A stretch of DNA of 64,000 nt from positions 180,108,501-180,172,500 of the forward strand of contig NC_092333.1 in assembly GCF_046630445.1 (NCBI RefSeq). The letters are read 5' to 3'. The notes below the pieces were generated by a model. That model was not told where the DNA came from and searched no databases. It saw only the letters and a list, made by a program, of their open reading frames with translations. The position numbers and the translations under genes were made by a program. This document shows, one piece after another, positions 48,628 to 63,260 of the stretch (the stretch's first letter is position 1; each line of letters begins with the position of its first letter). Source of the stretch: Rutidosis leptorrhynchoides. Its lineage: Eukaryota; Streptophyta; Magnoliopsida; Asterales; Asteraceae.

Positions 48628-50623
48628 ATGGCACCGACTACTCGACAAACCATGAATATGAGCGAAGAGGAATTTCGTACCTTTCTTGCTGCAAACATAG
48701 CCGCAGTACAGGCTGCGCTACATACCAACAATAACTCCGAATCTAGCAATGTAGCTAACGGCGCAAGAAATTGTGTAGGATGCACCTATAAAGAATTCAC
48801 TGCCTGCAAACCTTTGGAATTTGATGGAACCGAAGGACCGATCAGATTGAAACGGTGGACCGAGAAGGTCGAATCGGTGTTTGCCATAAGTAAGTGTACT
48901 AAAGAGGACAAAGTGAAGTACGCTACGCATACCTTCACAGGTACTGCGTTAACATGGTGGAATACCTATCTAGAGCAAGTGGGACAAGATGATGCTTACG
49001 CACTACCGTGGTCAGCATTCAAGCACTTGATGAACGAGAAGTACCGTCCCAGAACTGAGGTCAATAAGCTCAAGATAGAACTTTGAGGGTTACGAACCCA
49101 AGGATTTGATATTACCACGTATGAAAGACGATTCACAGAATTGTGCCTATTGTGTCCGAGAGCGTTCGAAGATGAGGAAGAGAAGATCGACGTGTTTGTG
49201 AAAGGATTACCGGAAAGAATCCAAGAAGATATAAGTTCACACGAGCCCGCCTCCATACAACAGGCATCTAGAATGGCTCACAAACTAGTGAACCAGATTG
49301 AGGAAAGAATTAAAGAACAGGTGGCTGAAGAGGCCAATGTGAAGCAAGTCAAAAGAAAGTGGGAGAAAAACGGTGATAAGAATCACCAATACAACAACAA
49401 CGGCAATTACAACAATAATCGCAACAACTATCCCAACAATCGTAACATCAATCGCAACTACAACAAACGGCCTAACAACAACCACAACAACAACAACAAC
49501 AACAGTAACTACAACAATCATCCCAACAACAATAACAACCGCAACAACAACAACAATCAGAAGCAGCTATGCCAAAGGTGTGAAAAGTATCACTCGGGGT
49601 TCTGCACCAAATTTTGCAACAAGTGTAAAAGAAATGGTCATAGCGCGGTGAAGTGTGAGGTCTACGGACCAGGGGTTAACAGAACGAAAGGAACAAATGG
49701 TGTCGGAATGAGTAATGGCGAAGCAAGTAGTGTCGGAGCAAGTTATGCCAATGTAGTTTGTTATAAATGTGGAAAACCGGGCCACATTATTAGAAATTGC
49801 CCGAACCAGGAGAACACAAATGGACAAGGCCGCGGAAGAATTTTCAATATTAATGCGACAGAGGCACAGGAAGACCCGGAGCTTATTACGGGTACGTTTC
49901 TTATTGACAATAAATCTGCTTAAGTTTTATTTGATTCGGGTGCGGATAAAAGCTATATGAGTAGAGATTTTTGTGCTAAATTAAGTTGTCCATTGACGCC
50001 ATTGGATAGTAAATTTTTACTCGAATTAGCAAACGGTAAATTAATTTCAGCAGATTATATATGCCGGAATCGAGAAATTTAACTGGGTAGCGAAATATTT
50101 AAGATTGATTTGATACCAGTAGAGTTAGGGAGTTTTGATGTAATAGTTGGCATGGACTGGCTGAAGAAGGAGAAAGCAGAGATCGTATGTTATAAAAATG
50201 CAATTCGCATTGTACGAAAAGAAGGAGAACCCTTAATGGTGTACGGAGAAAAGGGCAACACGAAGCTACATCTTATTAGTAATTTGAAGGCACAAAAACT
50301 AATAAGAAAAGGTTGCTATGCTGTTCTAGCACACGTCGAGAAAGAAGAAAAGAGCATCAATGATGTTCCCGTTGCAAAAGAATTTCCCGATGTATTTCCG
50401 AAAGAATTACCGGGACTACCTCCACATCGATCTGTTGAATTTCAAATAGATCTTGTACCAGGAGCTGCACCAATAGCTCGTGCTCCTTATAGACTCGCAC
50501 CCAGCGAGATGAAAGAACTGCAAAGCCAACTGCAAGAACTATTAGAATGTGGTTTCATTCGACCAAGCACATCACCATGGGGAGCTCCTGTTTTGTTTGT
50601 CAAGAAGAAGGATGGTACATTTA
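48628..50623 (+). pseudogene. Element C gag, protease and start of RT (first part)
   Basis: ATG at 48628 starts a Tekay-like Gag (gag domain about 48790-49240 with LTWWNTYLEQ). An Asn-rich linker (49380-49560) follows, then CCHC-type knuckles (CQRCEKYH..., [14 protein letters not shown]), a protease with FDSGADKSYMS, and the RT N-terminus ending KKKDGTF. The frame is continuous but has stops at 49084 (apparent TGG to TGA), 49921 and 50080. The solo LTR at 50624 splits it between two codons of RT, and coding resumes at 53880 in frame once the insertion and one target repeat are discounted. Confidence 0.88.
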
Positions 50624-53600
50624 TGAAATGTCCCGTTCTTATTGATTAAAAACGTTCCATATTAATTGATTTCGTTGCGAGGTTTTGACCTCTATATGAG
50701 ACGTTTTTCAAAGACTGCATTCATTTTTAAAACAAACCATAACCTTTATTTCATAAATAAAGGTTTAAAAAGCTTTACGTAGATTATCAAATAATGATAA
50801 TCTAAAATATCCTGTTTACACACGACCATTACATAATGGTTTACAATACAAATATGTTACATCGAAATCAGTTTCTTGAATGCAGTTTTTACACAATATC
50901 ATACAAACATGGACTCCAAATCTTGTCCTTATTTTAGTATGCAACAGCGGAAGCTCTTAATATTCACCTGAGAATAAACATGCTTTAAACGTCAACAAAA
51001 ATGTTGGTGAGTTATAGGTTTAACCTATATATATCAAATCGTAACAATAGACCACAAGATTTCATATTTCAATACACATCCCATACATAGAGATAAAAAT
51101 CATTCATATGGTGAACACCTGGTAACCGACATTAACAAGATGCATATATAAGAATATCCCCATCATTCCGGGACACCCTTCGGATATGATATAAATTTCG
51201 AAGTACTAAAGCATCCGGTACTTTGGATGGGGTTTGTTAGGCCCAATAGATCTATCTTTAGGATTCGCGTCAATTAGGGTGTCTGTTCCCTAATTCTTAG
51301 ATTACCAGACTTAATAAAAAGGGGCATATTCGATTTCGATAATTCAACCATAGAATGTAGTTTCACGTACTTGTGTCTATTTTGTAAATCATTTATAAAA
51401 CCTGCATGTATTCTCATCCCAAAAATATTAGATTTTAAAAGTGGGACTATAACTCACTTTCACAGATTTTTACTTCGTCGGGAAGTAAGACTTGGCCACT
51501 GGTTGATTCACGAACCTATAACAATATATACATATATATCAAAGTATGTTCAAAATATATTTACAACACTTTTAATATATTTTGATGTTTTAAGTTTATT
51601 AAGTCAGCTGTCCTCGTTAGTAACCTACAACTAGTTGTCCACAGTTAGATGTACAGAAATAAATCGATAAATATTATCTTGAATCAATCCACGACCCAGT
51701 GTATACGTATCTCAGTATTGATCACAACTCAAACTATATATATTTTGGAATCAACCTCAACCCTGTATAGCTAACTCCAACATTCACATATAGAGTGTCT
51801 ATGATTGTTCCGAAATATATATAGATGTGTCGACATGATAGGTCGAAACATTGTATACGTGTCTATGGTATCTCAAGATTACATAATATACAATACAAGT
51901 TGATTAAGTTATGGTTGGAATAGATTTGTTACCAATTTTCACGTAGCTAAAATGAGGAAAATTATCCAATCTTGTTTTACCCATAACTTCTTCATTTTAA
52001 ATCCGTTTTGAGTGAATCAAATTGCTATGGTTTCATATTGAACTCTATTTTATGAATCTAAACAGAAAAAGTATAGGTTTATAGTCGGAAAAATAAGTTA
52101 CAAGTCGTTTTTGTAAAGGTAGTCATTTCAGTCGAAAGAACGACGTCTAGATGACCATTTTAGAAAACATACTTTCACTTTGAGTTTAACCATAATTTTT
52201 GGATATAGTTTCATGTTCATAATAAAAATCATTTTTTTAGAATAACAACTTTTAAATCAAATTTTATCATAGTTTTTAATTAACTAACCCAAAACAGCCC
52301 GCGGTGTTACTACGACGGCGTAAATCCGGTTTTACGGTGTTTTTCGTGTTTCCAGGTTTTAAATCATTAAGTTAGCATATCATATAGATATAGAACATGT
52401 GTTTAGTTGATTTTAAAAGTCAAGTTAGAAGGATTAACTTTTATTTGCGAACAAGTTTAGAATTAACTAAACTATGTTCTAGTGATTACAAGTTTAAACC
52501 TTCGAATAAGATAACTTTATATGTATGAATCGAATGATGTTATGAACATCATTACTACCTTACGTTCCTTGGATAAAACTACTGGAAAAGAGAAAAGTGG
52601 ATCTAGCTTCAATGGATCCTTGGATGGCTCGAAGTTCTTGAAGCAGAATCATGACACGAAAACAAGTTCAAGTAAGATCATCACTTGAAATAAGATTGTT
52701 ATAGTTATAGAAATTGAACCAAAGTTTGAATATGATTATTACCTTGTATTAGAATAATAACCTACTGTAAGAAATAAAGATTTCTTGAGGTTGGATGATC
52801 ACCTTACAAGATTGGAAGTGAGCTAGCAAACTTGAAAGTATTCTTGATTTTATGAAACTAGAACTTTTGGAATTTATGAAGAACACTTAGAACTTGAAGA
52901 TAGAACTTGAGAGAGATCAATTAGATGAAGAAAATTGAAGAATGAAAGTGTTTGTAGGTGTTTTTGGTCGTTGGTGTATGGATTAGATATAAAGGATATG
53001 TAATTTTGTTTTCATGTAAATAAGTCATGAATGATTACTCATATTTTTGTAATTTTATGAGATATTTCATGCTAGTTGCCAAATGATGGTTCCCACATGT
53101 GTTAGGTGACTCACATGGGCTGCTAAGAGCTGATAATTGGAGTGTATATACCAATAGTACATACATCTAAAAGCTGTGTATTGTACGAGTACGAATACGG
53201 GTGCATGCGAGTAGAATTGTTGATGAAACTGAACGAGGATGTAATTGTAAGCATTTTTATTAAGTAGAAGTATTTTGATAAGCGTATTGAAGTCTTTAAA
53301 AAGTGTATAAATACATATTAAAACACTACATGTATATACATTTTAACTGAGTCGTTAAGTCATCGTTAGTCGTTACATGTAAATGTTGTTTTGAAACCTT
53401 TAGGTTAACGATCTTGTTAAATGTTGTTAACCCAATGTTTATAATATCAAAAGAGATTTTAAATTATTATATTATCATGATATTATCATGTATGAATATC
53501 TCTTAATATGATATATATACATTAAATGTCTTTACAACGATAATCGTTACATATATGTCTCGTTTAAAAATCATTAAGTTAGTAGTCTTGTTTTTACATA

Positions 53601-53874
53601 TGTAGTTCATTGTTAATATACTTAATGATATGTTTAACTATCATAGTATCATGTTAACTATATATATATCCATATATATGTCATCATATAGTTTTTACAA
53701 GTTTTAACGTTCGTGAATCACCCGTCAACTTGGGTGGTCAATTGTCTATATGAAACATATTTTAATTAATCAAGTCTTAACAAGTTTGATTGCTTAACAT
53801 GTTGGAAACATTTAATCATGTAAATATCAATCTCAATTAATATATATAAACATGGAAAAGTTCGGGTCACTACA
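50624..53874 (-). mobile_element. Reverse solo LTR inside element C's RT
   Basis: On the + strand it runs TGAAATGTCC...GGTCACTACA. It is flanked by ATTTA at 50619-50623 and ATTTA at 53875-53879. There is no primer site or internal sequence. It belongs to the same family as element C's LTR but is closer to the copy at 54206-57432. Confidence 0.95.
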
Positions 53875-53879
53875 ATTTA

Positions 53880-54205
53880 GGTTGTGTATTGACTACAGAG
53901 AGTTGAACAAACTTACCATCAAAAACCGTTATCCACTGCCGAGAATTGACGACTTATTTGATCAACTACAAGGCTCGTCGGTTTATTCGAAGATCGATTT
54001 ACGTTCTGGATATCATCAAATGCAAGTAAAGGAGGATGATATTCCAAAAACTGCTTTTAGGACGCATTATGGTCATTACGAGTTTATGGTTATGCCGTTT
54101 GGATTGACTAACGCACCAGCTGTGTTCATGGACCTTATGAACCGAGTGTGTGGGCCATATCTTGACAAGTTTGTCATTGTTTTCATCGATGACATACTTA
54201 TTGAT
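53880..54205 (+). pseudogene. Element C reverse transcriptase, second part
   Basis: Continues RT from [10 protein letters not shown] through [12 protein letters not shown] and [19 protein letters not shown] to the catalytic box FIDDILI, then ends abruptly where reverse LTR sequence starts. The rest of C pol and its 3' LTR are not in this window. The frame is open up to the junction. Confidence 0.88.
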
Positions 54206-57200
54206 TAAAAACGTTCCATATTAATTGATTTCGTTGCGAGGTTTTGACCTCTATATGAGACGTTTTCAAAGACTGCATTCATTTTTAAAACAAACCATAA
54301 CCTTTATTTCATAAATAAAGGTTTAAAAAGCTTTACGTAGATTATCAAATAATGATAATCTAAAATATCCTGTTTACACACGACCATTACATAATGGTTT
54401 ACAATACAAATATGTTACATCGAAATCAGTTTCTTGAATGCAGTTTTTACACAATATCATACAAACATGGACTCCAAATCTTGTCCTTATTTTAGTATGC
54501 AACAGCGGAAACTCTTAATATTCACCTGAGAATAAACATGCTTTAAACGTCAACAAAAATGTTGGTGAGTTATAGGTTTAACCTATATATATCAAATCGT
54601 AACAATAGATCACAAGATTTCATATTTCAATACACATCCCATACATAGAGATAAAAATCATTCATATGGTGAACACCTGGTAACCGACATTAACAAGATG
54701 CATATATAAGAATATCCCCATCATTCCGGGACACCCTTCGGATATGATATAAATTTCGAAGTACTAAAGCATCCGGTACTTTGGATGGGGTTTGTTAGGC
54801 CCAATAGATCTATCTTTAGGATTCGCGTCAATTAGGGTGTCTGTTCCCTAATTCTTAGATTACCAGACTTAATAAAAAGGGGCATATTCGATTTCGATAA
54901 TTCAACCATAGAATGTAGTTTCACGTACTTGTGTCTATTTTGTAAATCATTTATAAAACCTGCATGTATTCTCATCCCAAAAATATTAGATTTTAAAAGT
55001 GGGACTATAACTCACTTTCACAGATTTTTACTTCGTCGGGAAGTAAGACTTGGCCACTGGTTGATTCACGAACCTATAACAATATATACATATATATCAA
55101 AGTATGTTCAAAATATATTTACAACACTTTTAATATATTTTGATGTTTTAAGTTTATTAAGTCAGCTGTCCTCGTTAGTAACCTACAACTAGTTGTCCAC
55201 AGTTAGATGTACAGAAATAAATCGATAAATATTATCTTGAATCAATCCACGACCCAGTGTATACGTATCTCAGTATTGATCACAACTCAAACTATATATA
55301 TTTTGGAATCAACCTCAACCCTGTATAGCTAACTCCAACATTCACATATAGAGTGTCTATGATTGTTCCGAAATATATATAGATGTGTCGACATGATAGG
55401 TCGAAACATTGTATACGTGTCTATGGTATCTCAAGATTACATAATATACAATACAAGTTGATTAAGTTATGGTTGGAATAGATTTGTTACCAATTTTCAC
55501 GTAGCTAAAATGAGGAAAATTATTCAATCTTGTTTTACCCATAACTTCTTCATTTTAAATCCGTTTTGAGTGAATCAAATTTCTATGGTTTCATATTGAA
55601 CTCTATTTTATGAATCTAAACAGAAAAAGTATAGGTTTATAGTCAGAAAAATAAGTTACAAGTCATTTTTGTAAAGGTAGTCATTTCAGTCGAAAGAACG
55701 ACGTCTAGATGACCATTTTAGAAAACATACTTCCACTTTGAGTTTAACCATAATTTTTGGATATAGTTTCATGTTCATAATAAAAATCATTTTCTCAGAA
55801 TAACAACTTTTAAATCAAAGTTTATCATAGTTTTTAATTAACTAACCCAAAACAGCCCGCGGTGTTACTACGACGGCGTAAATCCGGTTTTACGGTGTTT
55901 TTCGTGTCTCCAGGTTTTAAATCATTAAGTTAGCATATCATATAGATATAGAACATGTGTTTAGTTGATTTTAAAAGTCAAGTTAGAAGGATTAACTTTT
56001 GTTTGCGAACAAGTTTAGAATTAACTAAACTATGTTCTAGTGATTACAAGTTTAAACCTTCGAATAAGATAGCTTTATATGTATGAATTGAATGATGTTA
56101 TGAACATCATTACTACCTTAAGTTCCTTGGATAAACCTACTGGAAAAGAGAAAAATGGATCTAGCTTCAACGAATCCTTGGATGGCTCGAAGTTCTTGAA
56201 GCAGAATCATGACACGAAAACAAGTTCAAGTAAGATCATCACTTGAAATAAGATTGTTATAGTTATAGAAATTGAACCAAAGTTTGAATATGATTATTAC
56301 CTTGTATTAGAATGATAACCTACTGTAATAAACAAAGATTTCTTGAGGTTGGATGATCACCTTACAAGATTGGAAGTGAGCTAGCAAACTTGAAAGTATT
56401 CTTGATTTTATGTAACTAGAACTTGTAGAATATATGAAGAACACTTAGAACTTGAAGATAGAACTTGAGAGAGATCAATTAGATGAAGAAAATTGAAAAA
56501 TGAAAGTGTTTGTAGGTGTTTTTGGTCGTTGGTGTATGGATTAAATATAAAGGATATGTAATTTTGTTTTCATGCAAATAAGTCATGAATGATTACTCAT
56601 ATTTTTGTAATTTTATGAGATATTTCATGCTAGTTGCCAAATGATGGTTCCTACATGTGTTAGGTGACTCACATGGGCTGCTAAGAGCTGATCATTGGAG
56701 TGTATATACCAATAGTACATACATCTAAAAGCTGTGTATTGTACGAGTACGAATACGGGTGCATACGAATAGAATTGTTGATGAAACTGAACGAGGATGT
56801 AATTGTAAGCATTTTTGTTAAGTAGAAGTATTTTGATAAGTGTATTGAATTCTTTCAAAAGTTTATAAATACATATTAAAACACTACATGTATATACATT
56901 TTAACTGAGTCGTTAAGTCATCGTTAGTCGTTACATGTAAGTGTTGTTTTGAAACCTTTAGGTTAACGATCTTGTTAAATGTTGTTAACCCAATGTTTAT
57001 AATATCAAATGAGATTTTAAATTATTATATTATCATGATATTATCATGTATGAATATCTCTTAATATGATATATATACATTAAACGTCTTTACAACGATA
57101 ATCGTTACATATATGTCTCGTTTAAAAATCATTAAGTTAGTAGTCTTGTTTTTACATATGTAGTTCATTGTTAATATACTTAATGATATCTTTACTTATC

Positions 57201-57432
57201 ATAGTATCATGTTAACTATATATATATCCATATATATGTCATCATATAGTTTTTACAAGTTTTAACGTTCGTGAATCACCGGTCAACTTGGGTGGTCAAT
57301 TGTCTATATGAAACATATTTCAATCAATCAAGTCTTAACAAGTTTGATTGCTTAACATGTTGGAAACATTTAATCATGTAAATATCAATCTCAATTAATA
57401 TATATAAACATGGAAAAGTTCGGGTCACTACA
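54206..57432 (-). mobile_element. Element F 3' LTR (reverse), end truncated
   Basis: On the minus strand it starts at 57432 with TGTAGTGACCCGAAC, directly after F's polypurine tract, and runs to about 54206. Its last 14 or so bases are missing and it joins element C's RT within CTTATT, which both sequences share. It is very similar to the solo LTR at 50624-53874, with scattered point differences. Confidence 0.88.
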
Positions 57433-57467
57433 GTACCTACCCGTTAAATAAATTTCGTCCCGAAATT
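57433..57467 (-). other. Polypurine tract of element F
   Basis: The minus strand reads TTCGGGACGAAATTTA then TTAACGGGTAGGTAC directly before the LTR start. It lies about 35 bp after the pol stop codon. Confidence 0.75.
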
Positions 57468-60400
57468 TTAAGCTGTTGAAGGTGTTGACGAATCTTCTGG
57501 AAATTGATGCGGGTATTTCTTCTTCATCTGATCTTCACGCTCCCTGGTGAACTCGGGTCCTCTACGAGCATTCCATCGAACCTTAATAATTAGTATCTTG
57601 TTTTGCTTAATTCTTTTAACCTCACGATCCATTATTTCGACGGGTTCTTCGATGAATTGAAGTTTTTCGTTGATTTGGATTTCATCTAACGGAATAGTGA
57701 GATCTTCTTTAGCAAAACATTTCTTCAAATTCGAGACGTGGAAAGTGTTATGTACAGCTGCGAGTTGTTGAGGTAACTCAAGTCGGTAAGCTACTGGTCC
57801 GACACGATCAATAATCTTGAATGGTCCAATATACCTTGGATTTAATTTCCCTCGTTTACCAAATCGAACAACGCCTTTCCAAGGTGCAACTTTAAGCATG
57901 ACCATCTCTCCAATTTCAAATTCTATATCTTTTCTTTTAATGTCAGCGTAGCTCTTTTGTCGACTTTGGGCGGTTTTCAACCGTTGTTGAATTTGGATGA
58001 TCTTCTCGGTATTTTTTTGTATAATCTCCGGACCCGTAATCTCTCTATCCCCCACTTCACTCCAACAAATCGGAGACCTGCACTTTCTACCATAAAGTGC
58101 TTCAAACGGCGCCATCTCAATGCTTGAATGGTAGCTGTTGTTGTAGGAAAATTCTGCTAACGGTAGATGTCGATCCCAACTGTTTCTGAAATTAATAACA
58201 CATGCTCGTAGCATGTCTTCAAGCGTTTGTATCGTCCTTTCGCTCTGCCCATCAGTTTGTGGATGATAGGCAGTACTCATGTCTAGACGAGTTCCTAATG
58301 CTTGCTGTAATGTCTGCCAGAATCTTGAAATAAATCTGCCATCCCTATCAGAGATAATAGAGATTGGTATTCCATGTCTGGAGACGACTTCCTTCAAATA
58401 CATTCGTGCTAACTTCTCCATCTTGTCATCTTCTATTATTGGCAGGAAGTGTGCTGATTTGGTGAGACGATCAACTATTACCCAAATAGTATCAAAACCA
58501 CTTGCAGTCCTTGGCAATTTAGTGATGAAATCCATGGTAATGTTTTCCCATTTCCATTCCGGGATTTCGGGTTGTTGAAGTAGACCTGATGGTTTCTGAT
58601 GCTCAGCTTTGACCTTAGAACACGTTAAACATTCTCCTACGTATTTAGCAACATCGGCTTTCATACCCGGCCACCAAAAATGTTTCTTGAGATCCTTGTA
58701 CATCTTCCCCGTTCCAGGATGTATTGAGTATCTGGTTTTATGAGCTTCTCTAAGTACCATTTCTCTCATATCTCCAAATTTTGGTACCCAAATCCTTTCA
58801 GCCCTATACCGGGTTCCGTCTTCCTGAATATTAAGATGCTTCTCAGATCCTTTGGGTATTTCATCCTTTAAATTTCCCTCTTTTAAAACTCCTTGTTGCG
58901 CCTCCTTTATTTGAGTAGTAAGGTTATTATGAATCATTATATTCATAGATTTTACTCGAATGGGTTCTCTGTCCTTCCTGCTCAAGGCATCGGCTACCAC
59001 ATTTGCCTTCCCCGGGTGGTAACGAATCTCAAATTCGTAATCATTCAATAATTCAATCCACCTACGCTGCCTCATATTCAGTTGTTTCTGATTAAATATG
59101 TGTTGAAGACTTTTGTGGTCGGTATATATAATACTTTTGACCCCATATAAGTAGTGCCTCCAAGTCGTTAATGCAAAAACAACCGCGCCTAATTCCAAAT
59201 CATTCGTCTTATAATTTTGTTCGTGAATCTTCAATTATCTAGACGCATAAGCAATCACCTTCGTTCGTTGCATTAATACACAACCGAGACCTTGCTTTGA
59301 TACGTCACAATAAATCACAAAATCGACATTCCCTTCAGGCAATGACAATATAGGTGCCGTAGTTAGCTTTTTCTTCAATAACTGAAACGCTTTCTCTTGT
59401 TCATCATTCCATTCAAATTTCTTCCCTTTATACGTTAATGCAGTCAAGGGTTTTGCTATTCTGGAAAAATCTTGGATGAACCTTCTGTAGTAACCAGCTA
59501 GTCCTAAAAACTGGCGTATGTGTTTCGGAGTTTTCGGGGTTTCCCACTTTTCAACAGTTTCTATCTTTGCCGGATCCACCTTAATACCTTCTTTGTTCAC
59601 TATGTGACCGAGGAATTGAACTTCTTCCAACCAAAATGCACACTTTGAAAACTTAGCGTACAATTCTTCCTTCCTCAATACTTCTAACACCTTTCTCAAA
59701 TGTTCACCGTGTTCTTGGTCATTCTTTGAGTAAATAAGTATGTCATCAATGAAAACAATGACAAACTTGTCAAGGTATGGTCCACACACTCAGTTCATAA
59801 GGTCCATGAACACAGCTGGTGCATTAGTTAAACCAAACGGCATGACCATAAACTCGTATTGACCGTAACGTGTTCTGAAAGTAGTCTTTGGAATATCATC
59901 TTCTTTCACCCGCATTTGATGATACCCGGAATGTAAGTCAATCTTTGAATAAACAGACGAGCCTTGTAGTTGATCAAATAAGTCGTCGATTATCGGTAGC
60001 GGGTAGCGGTTCTTGATGGTAAGTTTGTTCAACTCTCGGTAGTCGATACACAACCTGAATGTACCATCTTTCTTCTTGACAAACAAAACAGGAGCTCCCC
60101 ACAGTGATGTGCTTGGTCGAATGAAACCACGCTCTAAAAGTTCTTGTAATTGGCTTTGCAGTTCTTTCATCTCGCTGGGTGCGAGTCTGTAAGGAGCACG
60201 AGCTATTGGTGCAGCTCCTGGTACAAGATCTATTTGAAATTCAACGGATCGATGTGGGGGTAATCCCGGTAATTCTTTCGGAAATACATCGGGAAATTCT
60301 TTTGCAATGGGAACATCATTGATGCTCTTTTCTTCAGTTTGTACTTTCTCGACGTGTGCTAGAACAGCATAGCAACCTTTTCTTATTAGTTTTTGTGCCT

Positions 60401-61205
60401 TCAAATTACTAATAAGATGTAGCTTCGTGTTGCCCTTTTCTCCGTACACCATTAAGGGTTTTCCTTTTTCTTGTATAATACGAATTGCATTTTTGTAACA
60501 AACGATCTCTGTTTTCACTTCTTTCAACCAGTCCATAACGATTATCACATCAAAACTCCCTAACTCTACTGGTATCAAATCAATCTTAAATGTTTCGCTA
60601 ACCAGTTTAATTTCTCGATTCCGACATATATTATCTGCTGAAATTAATTTACCATTTGCTAATTCGAGTAAAAATTTACTATCCAAAGGCGTCAATGGAC
60701 AACTTAATTTAGCACAAAAATCTCTACTCATATAGCTTCTATCCGCACCCGAATCAAATAAAACGTAAGCAGATTTATTGTCAATAAGAAACGTACCCGT
60801 AACAAGCTCCGGGTCTTCCTGTGCCTCTGCCGCATTAATATTGAAAACTCTTCCGCGGCCTTGTCCATTCGTGTTCTCCTGGTTCAGGCTATTTCTAATA
60901 ATGTGGCCCGGTTTTCCACATTTATAACAAACTACATTGGCATAACTTGCTCCGACACTACTTGCTCCGCCATTACTCGTTCCGACACCATTTGTTCCTT
61001 TCGTTCTATTAACCCCTGGTCCGTAGACCTCACACTTCACCGCGCTATGACCATTTCTTTTACACTTGTTGCAAAATTTGGTGCAGAACCCCGAGTGATA
61101 CTTTTCACACCTTTGGCATAGCTGCTTCTGATTGTTGTTGTTGTTGCGGTTATTATTGTTGTTGGGATGATTGTTGTAGTTGTTGTTGTTGTTGTTATTG
61201 TTGTT

Positions 61206-61244
<39 letters not shown>

Positions 61245-61615
61245 ATTGTTGTTGTTGTTGGGCCGTTTGTTGTAGTTGCGATTGATGTTGCGATTGTTGG
61301 GATAATTGTTGCGATTATTGTTGTAACTGCTGTTGTTGTTGTATTGGTGATTATTATCACCGTTTTCCTCCCACTTTCTTTTGACTTGCTTCACATTGGC
61401 CTCTTTAACAGTCTGTTCTTTAATTCTTTCTTCAATCTGGTTCACTAGTTTGTGAGCCATTCTACATGCCTGTTGTATGGAGGCGGACTCGTGTGAACTT
61501 ATATCTTCTTGGATTCTTTCCGGTAATCCTTTCACAAACGCGTCGATCTTCTCTTCCTCATCTTCGAATGCTCCCGGACACAATAGGCACAATTCTGTGA
61601 ATCGTCTTTCGTACT
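57468..61615 (-). pseudogene. Element F gag-pol, Tekay-like chromovirus, two stops
   Basis: One frame of about 1375 codons. The order is Gag C-terminal half (the N-terminus is cut at 61615), Asn-rich tract, knuckles, protease ([11 protein letters not shown]), RT ([19 protein letters not shown]), RNase H ([11 protein letters not shown]), integrase zinc region (HPGTGKMY...CLTCSKVK), integrase core with an intact D-D-E set ([24 protein letters not shown]), and a [19 protein letters not shown] module. The tail ([31 protein letters not shown]) is a chromodomain of the plant chromovirus type. Stops lie at 59790-59792 (apparent CGA to TGA) and 59235-59237 (apparent CAA to TAA). The second knuckle has lost its last Cys (HIIRNSLNQ). 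The gag is interrupted by LTR G. Confidence 0.92.
61116..61370 (-). repeat. Asn-codon (AAC/AAT) repeat in F gag
   Basis: Trinucleotide expansion giving a run of about 30 Asn between the gag domain and the knuckles. Element C has the same tract, shorter and mixed (49384-49560). The valine-rich frame on the opposite strand is its shadow. Confidence 0.88.
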
Positions 61616-63260
61616 GTAACGACCCGGAAATTTCCGACCAAATTTAAACCTTAACCTTTATATGTTTCCGACACGATAAGCAAAATCTGTAATATTGAGT
61701 CTAGAAAATTTGAAATCTATATTCGGATAATCAATTACCCTTTGACCATGCCTGACGATTTACGAACATTTGTGTATGAATAAAAAATATAGATATATAT
61801 GAAATTCGATAAATATAAATTGTTATATTACTATTAATGTTAATATAATTATTATCATTAGTAATGATATTATTACTTTTACTATTACATTTGAATTTCT
61901 AATAATTACTATATTAAAGAATATTACTATCATTGTATTCACATTTATTAATAAGATAACTTATAACTTATAAGTATAAATATTGTTGTAGGAACAATTA
62001 AAAGTATAACTTAATTATAATTTAAATGTCATTAGTTATTATTACCAAATTTCATTATTTACATTGTTATTAATGATTATCTTTATCTTTGTTAATAATA
62101 CTATTTAATCAGTATCATTATTTTTATAAGTAATATTATAAGAACTATCATTTATATTATTATTACTGATACTATTACTGTTATAAAAAAAATAATGATT
62201 TTAAAGTTATTAATATGATTATTATTATTATTTGTATTATTTTGATAATATTATTATATTTATTATTTATATTACTAGTATTTGTATTAGTATTATCAAC
62301 TGTATTATTATTAATTATATATTTAGATTCAGCCATTATTAATTATAATTATAATTATATAAAAGGAACAGATTTATATAAATACATATAATTTATATAT
62401 ACAGATAATACATATATAAATAAATATTAAAAACTAATTATATAAATAATTGAATATTTATTTCTTTTATAAAAGTCAATACAGATTTATATAGATAAGC
62501 ATAGGATTCTTTTTTTTCTCTTGTTATCTTCTATTTGCTCATGAACCACGATCCCTTCTTTCCTTTATATAAACGATCATCTTGTATTGTTATAAAAAAT
62601 ATTCAATTTTTTTCATAACCTTTATAAATCGAAGCCACCTGAGAATTGCTAAACTGTGTTCTATTTTTTTTTATTTTAAACCCGTCGTCCCTGTACCACG
62701 ACTTCAAAATCAAAAGCTCATATATGAATGAAATTTCAAAATTTACAAAAGCAGTGTTGTTAGGAATTGATTACTTGAAATAACTGCAAATTTATAGCTT
62801 TCAATTCATTTTATTGATTACAAATTTTGAGGTTAAACTTTATAAATCAAAAAGTCAAAAGTGGTGTTCATCAGGAAATTGGAACTTGTTTTAATGTTTC
62901 TGTGTTGATTGAAGATCCCAACACTTTCTAGGATCGAATTGCAACATAAATCGTTTTATAACTTTTGACTAAAACTGTTCCGAAATCAAAAATCAATTTT
63001 TTTTGGGTGTGTGCAAGCCGTCGAACACAGCAGCAGTAACAGTGTAGTTTTTTTTTTATTTTCTCGTTTTCTAAATAAAACAATCAATGCATATTAGTAT
63101 TTTCTAATTAGTAAGGAGCCTAAACTAGTTTTGTATCGAGTCTGTGATGGAATTTATGTTGGGACGATTTGGGTTAAGGAAGAAGATGAACATAACAGTG
63201 AGTATGAGAGATATATTGTTTAGGCTGGGGTACTATAACAGAAATAGAGAGATGGAGGAG

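Noticed and set aside
51371..51634. 87-codon ORF found identically twice (also 54929-55192)
   Set aside because: The two identical copies lie in two LTRs of one family, in the antisense direction to the element. The identity reflects LTR similarity.
61167..61448. Valine-rich open frame on the + strand, also at 49285-49521 on the minus strand
   Set aside because: Shadow of the Asn-codon repeat in gag on the opposite strand.
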